From contig JAOZHU010000035.1 of assembly GCA_026014705.1 (NCBI GenBank), positions 99,446 through 163,445 on the forward strand: a stretch of 64,000 nucleotides of DNA, in the 5' to 3' direction. Below the pieces are notes generated by a model. That model had not been told where the DNA came from and ran no database searches. It saw only the letters and a list, made by a program, of their open reading frames with translations. The DNA is from Candidatus Bathyarchaeota archaeon. Its GTDB lineage: Archaea; Thermoproteota; Bathyarchaeia; Bathyarchaeales; Bathycorpusculaceae. Below, piece after piece: positions 1-9,437 of the stretch. Each line of letters begins with the position of its first letter. The first letter of the stretch is position 1. Position numbers and translations under genes: made by a program.

Positions 1-66
1 CACAAAAAAGAAATAAAGCCTTACCTGCTGATACTCCCTCAAGCTTAACGGAGGAAAACTCCCGCA

Positions 67-1341
67 TTGAAGCTGCTCTACGTCGTTATAGATGGCATGG
101 GCGACTTGCCAGTCAACGAGTTAAACCACAAAACACCCTTAGAAGTCGCTGAAACCCCTAACATGAATTTTCTCGCCAAGAAGGGCAAAGCAGGCTTAAT
201 GTACTCGGTAAGAAAAGGCGTTGCACCTGAAAGCGACGCCGCGGTAATTTCACTCTTAGGCTACGACCCGTTCAAGTACAGCACTGGACGCGGAATCATT
301 GAAGCCGCAGGCGCAGGCATCGCACTGAAAGACGGCGACTTGGCCTTGAGATGCAATTTCGCAACTTTAGGCGAAGGAAACAAAATAATTGATAGGCGAG
401 TGCGCAGAACCCTCACCACCGAAGAGGCAACAGAGCTGAGTGAAGCAGCCAACAGCGAGGTGAAGCTTGAGTCCTGCCCCGCCAGTTTCGAGTTCAAGAA
501 CACATTGGGACACCGCGCCGTTCTCGTAATCAAAGGCAAAAAGAAATGCCTATCTAGCAACATAACAAACAGCGACCCCGCTTACGCTATAATTAACGGC
601 ATCGGCGTGGCGACGCCAAATGCGGAAATGGTTCTGAAAAAATGCTTGCCTACGGATGATACAGAGGAAGCGCGAAACGCCGCAGCGCTTGTAAACGAAT
701 TCATCGAAAAGACCCATAAACTATGGGAGACACACAGGGTCAACAAAAAACGCGTTGCAGAAGGAAAACTGAAGGCAAACGTGGTGCTCACAAGAGACGC
801 AGGACACCTTTTACCAAAATTTTTCAACATAAACGAGCGGTACAATGTTAGATTCACTGCGCTCACAGACATGACTGCTGAGACTGGAATAGCTGGGCTC
901 GCGGGCATGGATGCATCGTTTCTGCCTCCGCCCTCAGAAAACCTGAAGGAAGACTGCGAGTTCAGAGTGAGAAAGATAGTGGAGGCGTTGCCGCGTTATG
1001 ATTGCTTCTACATACACCTTAAAGGTCCAGATGAACCCGGCCACGATGGCAACTGCCGCCGCAAAGCCAACGTGATTTCAGCCATTGACAAGCATTTCTT
1101 CGGGAACTTGCTTAAGGAAATTGACTTGAAAAACTGCGTTATCTGCATTACAGCTGACCATGCAACACCCTGCGATTTGAAGGTCCACACCGATACGCCT
1201 GTGCCCGTGCTGATATCAGGCGGTAACATCAAAGGCGACAACCTCGCTAAATTTTGTGAACGCGAATGCGAAAAAGGCAGCTTAGGCTTGCTGGAGCATG
1301 GATATGAGTTAATGCCGAAACTCATGGCGCTGTTGAAGTAG
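67..1341 (+). CDS. apgM: 2,3-bisphosphoglycerate-independent phosphoglycerate mutase, archaeal type
   Basis: 424-aa ORF, TTG start; MKLLYVVIDGMGDLP N-terminus, APESDAAVISLLGYDP, GPDEPGHDG and ITADHATPCDLKVHTDTPVPVLI alkaline-phosphatase-superfamily motifs. Confidence 0.95.
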   Translation: MKLLYVVIDGMGDLPVNELNHKTPLEVAETPNMNFLAKKGKAGLMYSVRKGVAPESDAAVISLLGYDPFKYSTGRGIIEAAGAGIALKDGDLALRCNFATLGEGNKIIDRRVRRTLTTEEATELSEAANSEVKLESCPASFEFKNTLGHRAVLVIKGKKKCLSSNITNSDPAYAIINGIGVATPNAEMVLKKCLPTDDTEEARNAAALVNEFIEKTHKLWETHRVNKKRVAEGKLKANVVLTRDAGHLLPKFFNINERYNVRFTALTDMTAETGIAGLAGMDASFLPPPSENLKEDCEFRVRKIVEALPRYDCFYIHLKGPDEPGHDGNCRRKANVISAIDKHFFGNLLKEIDLKNCVICITADHATPCDLKVHTDTPVPVLISGGNIKGDNLAKFCERECEKGSLGLLEHGYELMPKLMALLK

Positions 1342-1448
1342 TTTTTGTTGCATTTCCGCCTCTCCCGCAATGGCTTCGATTGATGGATTGGATTCAAGGA
1401 AACACGCTACTGCTTTTTGTATCTAGGCAAAGACTCAGGATTTTCCTG

Positions 1449-1700
1449 CTAAAGCTTCCTTAGTACCGATAGCGCCGCGATGACGAGGAAAGCGATTCCA
1501 GCCCACAGCAAGTTGCCCGTGAAATACCATACTGCAAACGCAACTAAGCCCGCTGGAATCAGAATCAGCAGCAGACGAATAAGCATAATAATTATCAAGC
1601 CAAGAATTACTAAGCCGATCAGCGCAACGATGTCCAGTTCAAAGCTGCCGAGAACCGCAAGAATAATCCCTATACACATTGTGTCCAACGCAATCTCCAA
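1449..1700 (-). CDS. small hydrophobic membrane protein
   Basis: 83-aa ORF dominated by Ile/Leu/Val transmembrane segments; the antisense ORF 1480..1950 looks non-coding. Confidence 0.55.
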   Translation of the reverse strand: MEIALDTMCIGIILAVLGSFELDIVALIGLVILGLIIIMLIRLLLILIPAGLVAFAVWYFTGNLLWAGIAFLVIAALSVLRKL

Positions 1701-1764
1701 AATAGCAATTAGTGCTAGAATAGTTATATGCTTTTTTCAGCGGCTGCGGCTTCAAGCGGCGGTT

Positions 1765-2277
1765 CTATGCGGTTACTTTCGCTTTTATTCTCGGCAGCAT
1801 TTCCTTCTGCATTTGGGCAATTCCAAAAGTCGTAATCCTGAATTTGTCATCAGCCGTTTTCATCACAACATCGTTTTTTACAAGTTCGCCCAAGCGTGTG
1901 CTGGTTATTTTCCCGCTTTTTCCAAGCTTCATCTGCAACTCCTCTTTTGAAAGTGCAGCGTTTTCCACCATGCCCAACTTGTGTCCCATGTAATTCGCTA
2001 AAAGCCACAACAGCAAAGTCTCATTATCCGTCAATTTCGCCTTTGCCACAAGCAAGCTTGCGCCTTCCTTTGAGAATGCAATCAATCCTTCGCAGTCTTT
2101 CGCCAGCTTCTGCAGGTCCACGTTGAGCCAGAGCCTATTCGCGATTTCGAATGAAGGAATAAATTCGCTGAAGAATTTGCTCAGCAGGAGCCATGCTTCT
2201 TCCGCGGGTGCAGAAAAGGCTTTTTCTACATTTTTATATCTTATTTGAACTTGGACATTTTCCTGTTTTTCAGTCAA
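1765..2277 (-). CDS. hypothetical protein, winged-helix-like C-terminus; last gene of a 3-gene overlapping operon
   Basis: 170-aa ORF; start overlaps the upstream stop by 4 nt; C-terminal LSKEELQMKLGKSGKITSTRLGELVKNDVVMKTADDKFRITTFG resembles a wHTH. Confidence 0.7.
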   Translation of the reverse strand: MTEKQENVQVQIRYKNVEKAFSAPAEEAWLLLSKFFSEFIPSFEIANRLWLNVDLQKLAKDCEGLIAFSKEGASLLVAKAKLTDNETLLLWLLANYMGHKLGMVENAALSKEELQMKLGKSGKITSTRLGELVKNDVVMKTADDKFRITTFGIAQMQKEMLPRIKAKVTA

Positions 2278-2744
2278 CCCATCTTTCCTCTGAGCTTTGC
2301 TAGAACCTCGTCTTCAATCCATTTTTCGCCTTGAATCGTCAGTTTAAACTCGGGCTTGGCTGGATCAGGCTTGAACACTTGTCCACGTTTGGTCATTTCG
2401 TTTAACCTTGCGGGAACCATACTTTTTATTCCGCTGGACTCCAAAAGCTTCTCCACTTGCGCCGCAGTGTTCTTTTTGTCTTCAGAAGCGTAAAGCGTTA
2501 AACCCACCGCTTCGTAATGCGTGAGCTTCTCCCGCGTCACGATAACTGGTCCTTCAGTGGTGGCTTCAATTATGCCTTTCAACTGGGCACCTGAAGGCAT
2601 CAGCCTATTCGAAACAAAGTCAGAAAGCTTCTCCACGAAGTCTGCGGGCATGTTTTCCAGCATATTTATGATTTCCTGCGGCGTGTCCGCCTCAATGACG
2701 ACTTCGCCGAAGGAAGTTTTTATCCGCGCTTCAATGCGTTTCAT
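2274..2744 (-). CDS. hypothetical two-domain protein (GE-x-E beta-hairpin plus wHTH)
   Basis: 156-aa ORF; N-terminus ARIKTSFGEVVIEADTPQEIINMLENMP; C-terminal helix-rich wHTH-like segment; 4-nt overlaps on both sides. Confidence 0.7.
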   Translation of the reverse strand: MKRIEARIKTSFGEVVIEADTPQEIINMLENMPADFVEKLSDFVSNRLMPSGAQLKGIIEATTEGPVIVTREKLTHYEAVGLTLYASEDKKNTAAQVEKLLESSGIKSMVPARLNEMTKRGQVFKPDPAKPEFKLTIQGEKWIEDEVLAKLRGKMG

Positions 2745-3289
2745 TTAGCCTTTCCTCCACCACTTGAAGCTTTCTCTTCCGCAAGTATATAAACAAACCC
2801 TGTGTTCGTATTCCAGCGCTGCACTTTTCCTTTTTCTGCAAGTGCGTCAAGCGTAGCGCTTAACATGCGCCCGGGGTACTTGAGACCATTCGATTCCATG
2901 GCTTCTTTTAACTCTTCCATGGTTCGGGGCCGCCATTTGCCCCAGTCGGTTTCTAAAAACTTCAAGACAGCCTCATCGCAGTTTGCCGGGGCAGCTATCT
3001 TGGGGTATTTCTGTGCTGCGGCTTCGGCTGCTGACGTGATTTTGTCTGCCTCTTTAGCTGGTGGCTCTGTTTTTACGGTTATTGTTGCCACTGTTTTAGG
3101 TTTTGCGATTTCCAGAGCTTTATGAATGTTTGTGAACAAGCTTGGGAGGTTTTCGATGGTTTTTGTTACTTGTTCATGGGTTCCAGTAATTTCTACTTCA
3201 TATTCGCCTAGTTTGACGCGGAAGGTGAATCCTGCTTCCTGCTTGTTTTCAGCTTTTTTGACGGGCAATTTTATCATCCACTGTTGCAA
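2741..3289 (-). CDS. hypothetical two-domain protein (GE-x-E beta-hairpin plus wHTH)
   Basis: 182-aa ORF; FTFRVKLGEYEVEITGTHEQVTKTIENLP then a linker and a wHTH-like C-terminus. Confidence 0.7.
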   Translation of the reverse strand: MQQWMIKLPVKKAENKQEAGFTFRVKLGEYEVEITGTHEQVTKTIENLPSLFTNIHKALEIAKPKTVATITVKTEPPAKEADKITSAAEAAAQKYPKIAAPANCDEAVLKFLETDWGKWRPRTMEELKEAMESNGLKYPGRMLSATLDALAEKGKVQRWNTNTGFVYILAEEKASSGGGKAK

Positions 3290-3597
3290 CTTGCCATTAT
3301 ACGGCTAATTCTTGTGGTTTTTGTGTTATGTCACAACTATGGGATATATGCAGTGAACCTTTATAAATTCATGCGCTTGGCTGCATTTGTTGTTGAAAGC
3401 CGATTAGCTTTCGGTATTTCTGGGGTTTAGAATGAGCAAATGATGTTGATCGAATGTTTTGGTGCTTGTTGGACTAGTAAGGGCTCCTCTAAACCTTTCC
3501 AGTGTAATGCAGAGGTGCTGTTGCGAAAGTTGTATAATTGCAACCATGCATGCTTTATATAAGGCTTTCCTGTACAGAAGAGTACATTACGGGCTTG

Positions 3598-5490
3598 CTA
3601 CTTCAACCGTTCCTTCAGCAGCCCGCTCACACGGTCAGGAGCAGCTTTTCCCCTAACTTCCCTCATGACTAAGCCCATTAGCATGCCAAACGCGTTTTTC
3701 CCCAGTTTGTCAATCGTTTGCTTATTAGCGGCAATTACGCGGTCAACTGCCATGGTCAGTTCTGCGTCAGAAAGCATCTTCAACCCCAACTCAGCCACGG
3801 CGTCCTGTACGCTTTTGCACTCATGCGTTGAAAGCCAAGTGAAAACCTCCGCGGCTGCTTCCTTGGCAACCTCGCCTGTGCCAATTGCCTTGAAAAGGTC
3901 TTGTAATTGTTTTTCTGGGACTTGTTCTACTGGTAATCCGTCGCGCTTCAAAGCTTTCAGAGTCTCGGTAAGGAACACCGCGACTACTGTGGCGGGTACT
4001 CTGCTTTCTTGCACCAGTGTTTCGAAAAGGGTGTTGTATTCAGAGTCTACAGTTTGTTTGGCGAGTTTATCATTCAAGCCGTATTCGCGTATGAGGCGTT
4101 CTCGTTTCTTTTCCGCTGGTTCAGGCAGGCTTAAGCGCACTTTTTCGATTAAATCGGGTGTTATGAGCGATGGGGGGATGTCTGTTTCTGGGTACATTCG
4201 CGCTGCGCCGGGTCTTGGTCGCATGTACCTTGTTGTGCCGTCTGCGTTTGCGGCTCGGGTTTCGGCGGGTACTCCGCTTATGGCTTCTCGTGCTCTTTCT
4301 ACTGCTGCTTTCAAGGCGTCTATGGTGTTTTCTGCTGTGTCTGCAACGAAAACCACGGCGTCGTCTTCATTGGCGTTCGCGGCTTTCTTTAACGCTTCAA
4401 CTTCTTCCGCGGTTACGCCGTAGGCAGGCATTTCGTCGGTGTGGAATATGCCGCCGACTCTTCCCCAGAACCGTGCTCTATCCGCCAGTTCAGTGCCGAG
4501 GCGGAAGTTGGGCATGAGCTCACACTTTAGGAAACCTGCGAATCCTGTGAGTTTCACGGCTTTGACGCAGTGGCGCTTCTCTAAGGCTTTTTGGATGACT
4601 TTGCATTTTGTCTGCTTGAAAACGTGTGTTACGTCTACTATTTCTTCGGTTAGGCATGAAGGTTCAACTTTGTTTTTCAGTTCGTTGCTTATGCGTAGGA
4701 GGTTCAGTTGGCGTTGCACTTCGTACTCCACAACACGTGAGATAAGCGCCAGTTCCTGTACGCCCTTGATTTCTACCAGCGCACCGTTTGGTATGGATAC
4801 GTTTAAGTCTTGACGTATTGTGCCTAACCCACGCATGACTCTGCCCGTGTCCCGCAAAATCTTTCCAATAGCAAAAGCAACTTCCTGCGCTTCCTGAGGA
4901 GAATAGATGACTGGTGCTGTTGCGACTTCAATAAGCGGTATTCCCAAGCGGTCTATGCGGTATCTTATGATTTTGCCGTTGTCTTCGTCGCCGGTTTTCC
5001 GTGCTGCGTCTTCCTCCAAGCTTGCGTGTTGGATTGGGATGGCTTTGTCTCCGACTTTTATGCAGCCGTTTAACGCTATGACGCAGGTGCGTTGGAAACC
5101 TGTGGTGTTTGAGCCGTCTATGACGGTTTTGCGCATGACGTGCACTTCGTCTACTGGTTCCGCATTCATCATTAGCGCCGCCATCAAAACGGTTTCGACG
5201 GCTTCCATGTTCAGCGGGTGCGGTGGTTCCTCGTCCATTTCCACGAGACAGGATGTTTCGCGGTTGGCTTCGTAGCGTATGCGTACGCCTTTCTGGAATT
5301 CAAAGTACGCTGCTGGGTCAATTTGCCCCAATTCGCTTTGGGTGGGTCTCAGCCTGCGCAGAAACACGATTTCAGGGTTTTCCTTGAAAAGGTCAGGTTT
5401 GCAGTTGCAGAATAGTTTCGCTGCTGTGGCGAGTTGCTGGTGGATTTCTAATCCCACCTTTAAGCCTATCTTGGCATAGTCAATTTGCAT
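3598..5490 (-). CDS. gatE: Glu-tRNA(Gln) amidotransferase subunit E
   Basis: 630-aa ORF; KVGLEIHQQLATAAKLFCNC and MYPETDIPPSLI GatB/E-family motifs, with GatE-specific insertion; adjacent to gatD. Confidence 0.95.
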   Translation of the reverse strand: MQIDYAKIGLKVGLEIHQQLATAAKLFCNCKPDLFKENPEIVFLRRLRPTQSELGQIDPAAYFEFQKGVRIRYEANRETSCLVEMDEEPPHPLNMEAVETVLMAALMMNAEPVDEVHVMRKTVIDGSNTTGFQRTCVIALNGCIKVGDKAIPIQHASLEEDAARKTGDEDNGKIIRYRIDRLGIPLIEVATAPVIYSPQEAQEVAFAIGKILRDTGRVMRGLGTIRQDLNVSIPNGALVEIKGVQELALISRVVEYEVQRQLNLLRISNELKNKVEPSCLTEEIVDVTHVFKQTKCKVIQKALEKRHCVKAVKLTGFAGFLKCELMPNFRLGTELADRARFWGRVGGIFHTDEMPAYGVTAEEVEALKKAANANEDDAVVFVADTAENTIDALKAAVERAREAISGVPAETRAANADGTTRYMRPRPGAARMYPETDIPPSLITPDLIEKVRLSLPEPAEKKRERLIREYGLNDKLAKQTVDSEYNTLFETLVQESRVPATVVAVFLTETLKALKRDGLPVEQVPEKQLQDLFKAIGTGEVAKEAAAEVFTWLSTHECKSVQDAVAELGLKMLSDAELTMAVDRVIAANKQTIDKLGKNAFGMLMGLVMREVRGKAAPDRVSGLLKERLK

Positions 5491-6907
5491 TTGCAGCGTC
5501 GCCTCCCTCGTTGCCTATTGTTTCTGGAAGTGTCCGCGGGGAAAACTCGCCAGCGACATTAGTCTTTAGCAGCCTTTTAGCTTCTTCTGCATCGCTGGTT
5601 TGCCCGAGCGCCCACATTAGTTTGACGAGGGCGGTTTCTGGGAAAACATCCTCCATTGGAATCACGCCACGCGCCAGCAAGTCACGCCCCGTATCATACA
5701 CGTGCATATTTACGCGTCCCCAGATGCACTGGGAAGCCAACGCGACTACAACGCCCTTCTCGATAGCATCTTCTATCGTGCCAAAGCAGTATTTGCTTAC
5801 GTGTCCTAAGCCTGAGCCTTCTAAGAGTATGCCTCGGCAGCCTTTTTCTACGTGCCAGCTTATCACCTCAGGATTCAAACCTGGGTGAAACTTGACTAAG
5901 GCTACTTTGTCGCTGAACGCGGGTTTTAGAACAAGCTTCTTAGCTGGGTCGCGCTTAGCGTAGTCGCTTGTTAGCATGGTTATTTCTTGGTTGTTTACGC
6001 GGCCTATGGGCGTGGCGTTCACGGATTTGAATGTGTCTCTGCGGCTGGTGTGGCATTTCCTTACTTTCGTGCCTCTGTTGAGCACTATCGCGGTGTCGGA
6101 AACCGTTTCGTGCATGGCTATGACGACTTCAGCGAACGGCGCTCTTCCTGCTGCCTGCACCGCTCCAATGAGGTTAGTTGCAGCATCAGAACTTGGACGG
6201 TCTGAGGAACGCTGCGCGCCTACGAGTATCACGGGCACGGGCAAATTCTGCAGCGCAAAGCTTAATGCTGCCGCCGTGTACGCCATCGTGTCCGTTCCAT
6301 GGGCAATTACCACGCCATTTACGCCCTCAGCTATGTGTTGCGCTGTTGCTTGGGCTATTTGTGACCAATGTTGGGGTGTTATGTTTTCACTGTATAAGCT
6401 GAGCAGTATCTGCGTGTCCACACGTGCGATGTCGCTGAGTTCGGGCACCACGCCATACAAGTCGCTGGCTGATAATGCAGAGCGCACGGCGCCTGTGCGG
6501 TAGTCGACGCGGCTGGCTATGGTTCCACCCGTGCTCATAATAACCACCCGCGGCAAATCGGGCTTCTGTTCCGGAAGCGCAGGCGAGGCAAACGTGGGTT
6601 TAGCACCTTTGCCTACCTTCTCTATTTTCGTATCTGGCGTTATGTGGACGCCAATGTTGTAGCCGCTCTTCAACTTGATAACCACATGTGTGGTGTCGCC
6701 TGTTTCTGAGCGGGGAATAAGAATGCCCTCATAGCTTTTTTCCCGCGTGGTGACGCGGATGACGTCGCCAACTGCGCAACCTGCCTTCTTAAGGACGTTA
6801 AGTGCTTCACCTTTGTAGCCTGAACTATCAGCCTTTGCGCTCATGCCTAATTCTCCAGCAATTAATTGGGAAAGAAGGCGTTTTAACTCTTTAACTTTAT
6901 CGCACAA
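5480..6907 (-). CDS. gatD: Glu-tRNA(Gln) amidotransferase subunit D (asparaginase-like)
   Basis: 475-aa ORF; VVIMSTGGTIASRVDYRTGAV and HGTDTMAYTAAAL asparaginase motifs; overlaps gatE. Confidence 0.95.
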   Translation of the reverse strand: MCDKVKELKRLLSQLIAGELGMSAKADSSGYKGEALNVLKKAGCAVGDVIRVTTREKSYEGILIPRSETGDTTHVVIKLKSGYNIGVHITPDTKIEKVGKGAKPTFASPALPEQKPDLPRVVIMSTGGTIASRVDYRTGAVRSALSASDLYGVVPELSDIARVDTQILLSLYSENITPQHWSQIAQATAQHIAEGVNGVVIAHGTDTMAYTAAALSFALQNLPVPVILVGAQRSSDRPSSDAATNLIGAVQAAGRAPFAEVVIAMHETVSDTAIVLNRGTKVRKCHTSRRDTFKSVNATPIGRVNNQEITMLTSDYAKRDPAKKLVLKPAFSDKVALVKFHPGLNPEVISWHVEKGCRGILLEGSGLGHVSKYCFGTIEDAIEKGVVVALASQCIWGRVNMHVYDTGRDLLARGVIPMEDVFPETALVKLMWALGQTSDAEEAKRLLKTNVAGEFSPRTLPETIGNEGGDAANAN

Positions 6908-7167
6908 CAGCGACCAGCTTGCTTACACCGGCAGCTTAACTCTAATCAGTAGTCGAGCACGAAACAAAACCACCACCCACGTGTCCCTCGTCAATCAGCA
7001 ACGCATTGCCCGCCATACCTTCGGAATTGCATAATCACCGCGGTCGCTATCGTTGGAATACTAAATCCAACAAAATTGTAGTTTTCAGATAAAGACGCAC
7101 ACAACTTCATCTTCCCTTTTCTACTAATCTACAAATAGAATCAATTGCGCTGGAGAGGCTGAAAAAA

Positions 7168-7259
7168 GGGCTCCGAGCGGAAAAAGCAACTAACACAGCA
7201 GTAGCTGTTGTTTCAAGGGTTGCATTTTCTCTCTTTTTCTCCTATGCCGCTCGGAGCCC
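7168..7259. ncRNA. candidate structured RNA or hairpin element closed by a perfect 13-bp inverted repeat
   Basis: GGGCTCCGAGCGG (7168-7180) and CCGCTCGGAGCCC (7247-7259) are exact reverse complements; inner hairpins CAGC-AGTA-GCTG and GCAAC/GTTGC; no good ORF. Confidence 0.5.
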
Positions 7260-7314
7260 TCAGAAAACTCAGCTAGAACGAACATAGCCCCTGCCCACTG
7301 AAATCGCACCCACG

Positions 7315-7515
7315 TTATACAGGCAACCTATAGTTTTCTCCAACCACCATTAAAGAGTTAACAGACTTCATTAAACTCCTCGAAGAAATGTTCGCCTCCG
7401 CCACAACTTTCGCTGAAACCACATCAAACGGCGAAAAACCAGCAACCACCAAGTACAGAAAACCAGAAACCCCCGCCGCAATCACCTCTGCACCACAAAC
7501 CAAACACAACAACAC
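7315..7515 (-). CDS. possible small membrane protein
   Basis: 66-aa ORF with one hydrophobic segment; TATA-like TTTTATATAG about 25-30 nt upstream of the start. Confidence 0.25.
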   Translation of the reverse strand: MLLCLVCGAEVIAAGVSGFLYLVVAGFSPFDVVSAKVVAEANISSRSLMKSVNSLMVVGENYRLPV

Positions 7516-7520
7516 AACGC

Positions 7521-7560
7521 AAAACTATAAAAACTATATAAAAGGGGGCTATAGTTTTCC
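7521..7560. repeat. dispersed intergenic G-run element, copy A
   Basis: AAAACTATAAAAACTATATAAAAGGGGGCTATAGTTTTCC; shares TATAAA-like tract + GGGGG + CTATAG + T-tract + CC with copies B-D. Confidence 0.55.
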
Positions 7561-7580
7561 CATGCAATAGAACTCAAAAA

Positions 7581-8609
7581 CTATTCGCTGTTAGGCTCAA
7601 TAATCACCTTCAACGAAGCCCCAGCTTCAGCCATTAACCTGAAACCCTCTGCAGCCTGCCTCAAACCAAACCTATGCGTAATCATATCTCTAACATTCAC
7701 CTTCTTCCCACCCAGAATCGCTAAAGATTCTTCCAAATCGTTCGGCGCTGCACCATAAGAAGTCTTAATCGTAATCTCATTCCTCCAAAAATCCGTCACG
7801 GGCACAGGAACCTTCACCGTTGGGTCTGGCACAGCAAAAAACAAAATCGTTCCGCCTTTGTCAACGCATTCCAATGCCGCTAAAGCTGCTTGAGTTGCTC
7901 CAGTGCACACAATCACCTTATCCACCAATCGCCCACCGTTAATCTCCTTCAACCTCCCCGCAAGATTTCCCACAGCATTTATAGCATGGCTTGCTCCAAA
8001 TTTCTCAGCCATCCCTAAACGGTAAGGATTAATGTCTGCAGCAAAAATTTCTTTCACACCATTAGCTTTCGCCAACTGGACATGAAGCAACCCTGAAATG
8101 CCACTGCCAATAATCAACACCGCATCCTCCTTCCGAACCCCCGCAAGCCTTTGCCCGCGAACAACACAAGCCAAAGGCTCAATAAACGTCCCCTCCTCAA
8201 AAGACATATCCGCAGGCAACTTGTAAACGCCACGCTCAACGTTAATCCGCGGCACACGAATAAACTGTGCGAAACCGCCTGGATAATAATTCGTCGTGTG
8301 CAACGTCTCACAAGCCGTATGATGGCCACTCAAACAGTAACGGCACTTGTTACAGGGCACATGATGGGACGCAAAAACCCTATCGCCAACACAATACCCC
8401 TGAACATTCTCGCCTGCTTTCACTATTACGCCCGTTGCTTCATGCCCCAAAACCCTCGGCGCTTTCGGAACCCGGTACCATTCTATCACGTCGCTGCCGC
8501 ATATGCCGCTTGCCATCACCTTAAGCAGCAACTCGTCAGCCGCAATTTCGGGCACTGGCATCTTTTGAATTCTAACGTCTCTGTTATTGTAGTACACTGC
8601 TGCAAACAA
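7581..8609 (-). CDS. zinc-dependent medium-chain alcohol/polyol dehydrogenase
   Basis: 342-aa ORF; GICGSDVIEWY, GHEATGVIVKAGENVQGYCVGDRV, and the CNKCRYCLSGHHTAC structural zinc site. Confidence 0.92.
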   Translation of the reverse strand: MFAAVYYNNRDVRIQKMPVPEIAADELLLKVMASGICGSDVIEWYRVPKAPRVLGHEATGVIVKAGENVQGYCVGDRVFASHHVPCNKCRYCLSGHHTACETLHTTNYYPGGFAQFIRVPRINVERGVYKLPADMSFEEGTFIEPLACVVRGQRLAGVRKEDAVLIIGSGISGLLHVQLAKANGVKEIFAADINPYRLGMAEKFGASHAINAVGNLAGRLKEINGGRLVDKVIVCTGATQAALAALECVDKGGTILFFAVPDPTVKVPVPVTDFWRNEITIKTSYGAAPNDLEESLAILGGKKVNVRDMITHRFGLRQAAEGFRLMAEAGASLKVIIEPNSE

Positions 8610-8635
8610 CAGAATTCACCAGAAAAGAAAGGCTG

Positions 8636-9433
8636 CTAAGCCTTTCCAGCTTTGATTTGCTCGAACAAGTCTTCAGCTTCGTTAGGCGTGTAATTCTCAT
8701 GAATAATCGCGCGTATAGCCTGTATCGCAGCCACTGGATGCTCAGTCTGCCAAATATTCCTGCCTAAATTCACGCCAACGGCGCCTTTCTGCATGCCGTC
8801 ATAAACGAAATCAAACACTTCACGCTGCGTGTCCACTTTGGGACCGCCAGCAATCACCACAGGCACAGGACAGCCATCCACGACTTTTTCAAACTTTTCA
8901 GCACAATAATACGTCTTAACTACTCTAGCGCCAATTTCAGCAGCCACGCGACAGCATAAAGCAAGATAACGCGCTTCACGCTTTTCTAATTCCCTGCCAA
9001 CCGCCGTAACCGCCATAACAGGCACACCATAATCCTCACAAGCATCCACGAGCTTTGCCAAATTGCTCAAGCTCTGGTGCTCATACTTGCTGCCCACAAA
9101 CACAGACATGGAAACAGCCATAGCGTTCAACCGCAGAATCTCCTGAACCGAAGTCACCAAGTTCTCATTGGCTAAATCCTCACCCACTACCGTTGCTGCA
9201 CCAGAAACTCTCAGAATAATCGGTTTCGGAATCGCTGGATCAACACAGTTCCTAAGCACACCACGCGTGAGCATTATAGCATCCGCATAAGGAATCAACG
9301 GTTTAATGGTTTCGCCTGGCTTCTCAAGCATGTGCGTTGGCCCCTGAAAATATCCGTGATCCACGGGCAAGAAAAGCGCCTTGCCATCAGGCTGAATCAA
9401 CCTGGATAGACGATTCTTCATTCCCCAATCCAT
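8636..9433 (-). CDS. class I DhnA/LsrF-type aldolase family protein
   Basis: 265-aa ORF; FLPVDHGYFQGPTHMLEKP, RVVKTYYCAEKFEKVVDGCPVPVVIAGGPK, GAVGVNLGRNIWQ. Confidence 0.85.
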   Translation of the reverse strand: MDWGMKNRLSRLIQPDGKALFLPVDHGYFQGPTHMLEKPGETIKPLIPYADAIMLTRGVLRNCVDPAIPKPIILRVSGAATVVGEDLANENLVTSVQEILRLNAMAVSMSVFVGSKYEHQSLSNLAKLVDACEDYGVPVMAVTAVGRELEKREARYLALCCRVAAEIGARVVKTYYCAEKFEKVVDGCPVPVVIAGGPKVDTQREVFDFVYDGMQKGAVGVNLGRNIWQTEHPVAAIQAIRAIIHENYTPNEAEDLFEQIKAGKA

Positions 9434-9437
9434 AATA

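Noticed and set aside
261-908. Minus-strand ORFs of 100-108 aa within apgM
   Set aside because: Fully antisense to a confidently identified enzyme, low-complexity Ser-rich translations, no recognisable motifs.
3425-3480. Possible box C/D sRNA start (AATGATG...)
   Set aside because: No convincing D box (CTGA) or internal C'/D' pair at correct spacing.
3665-4813. Several plus-strand ORFs (up to 252 aa) inside gatE
   Set aside because: Antisense to gatE; Arg/Ser/Leu-rich translations typical of shadow ORFs.
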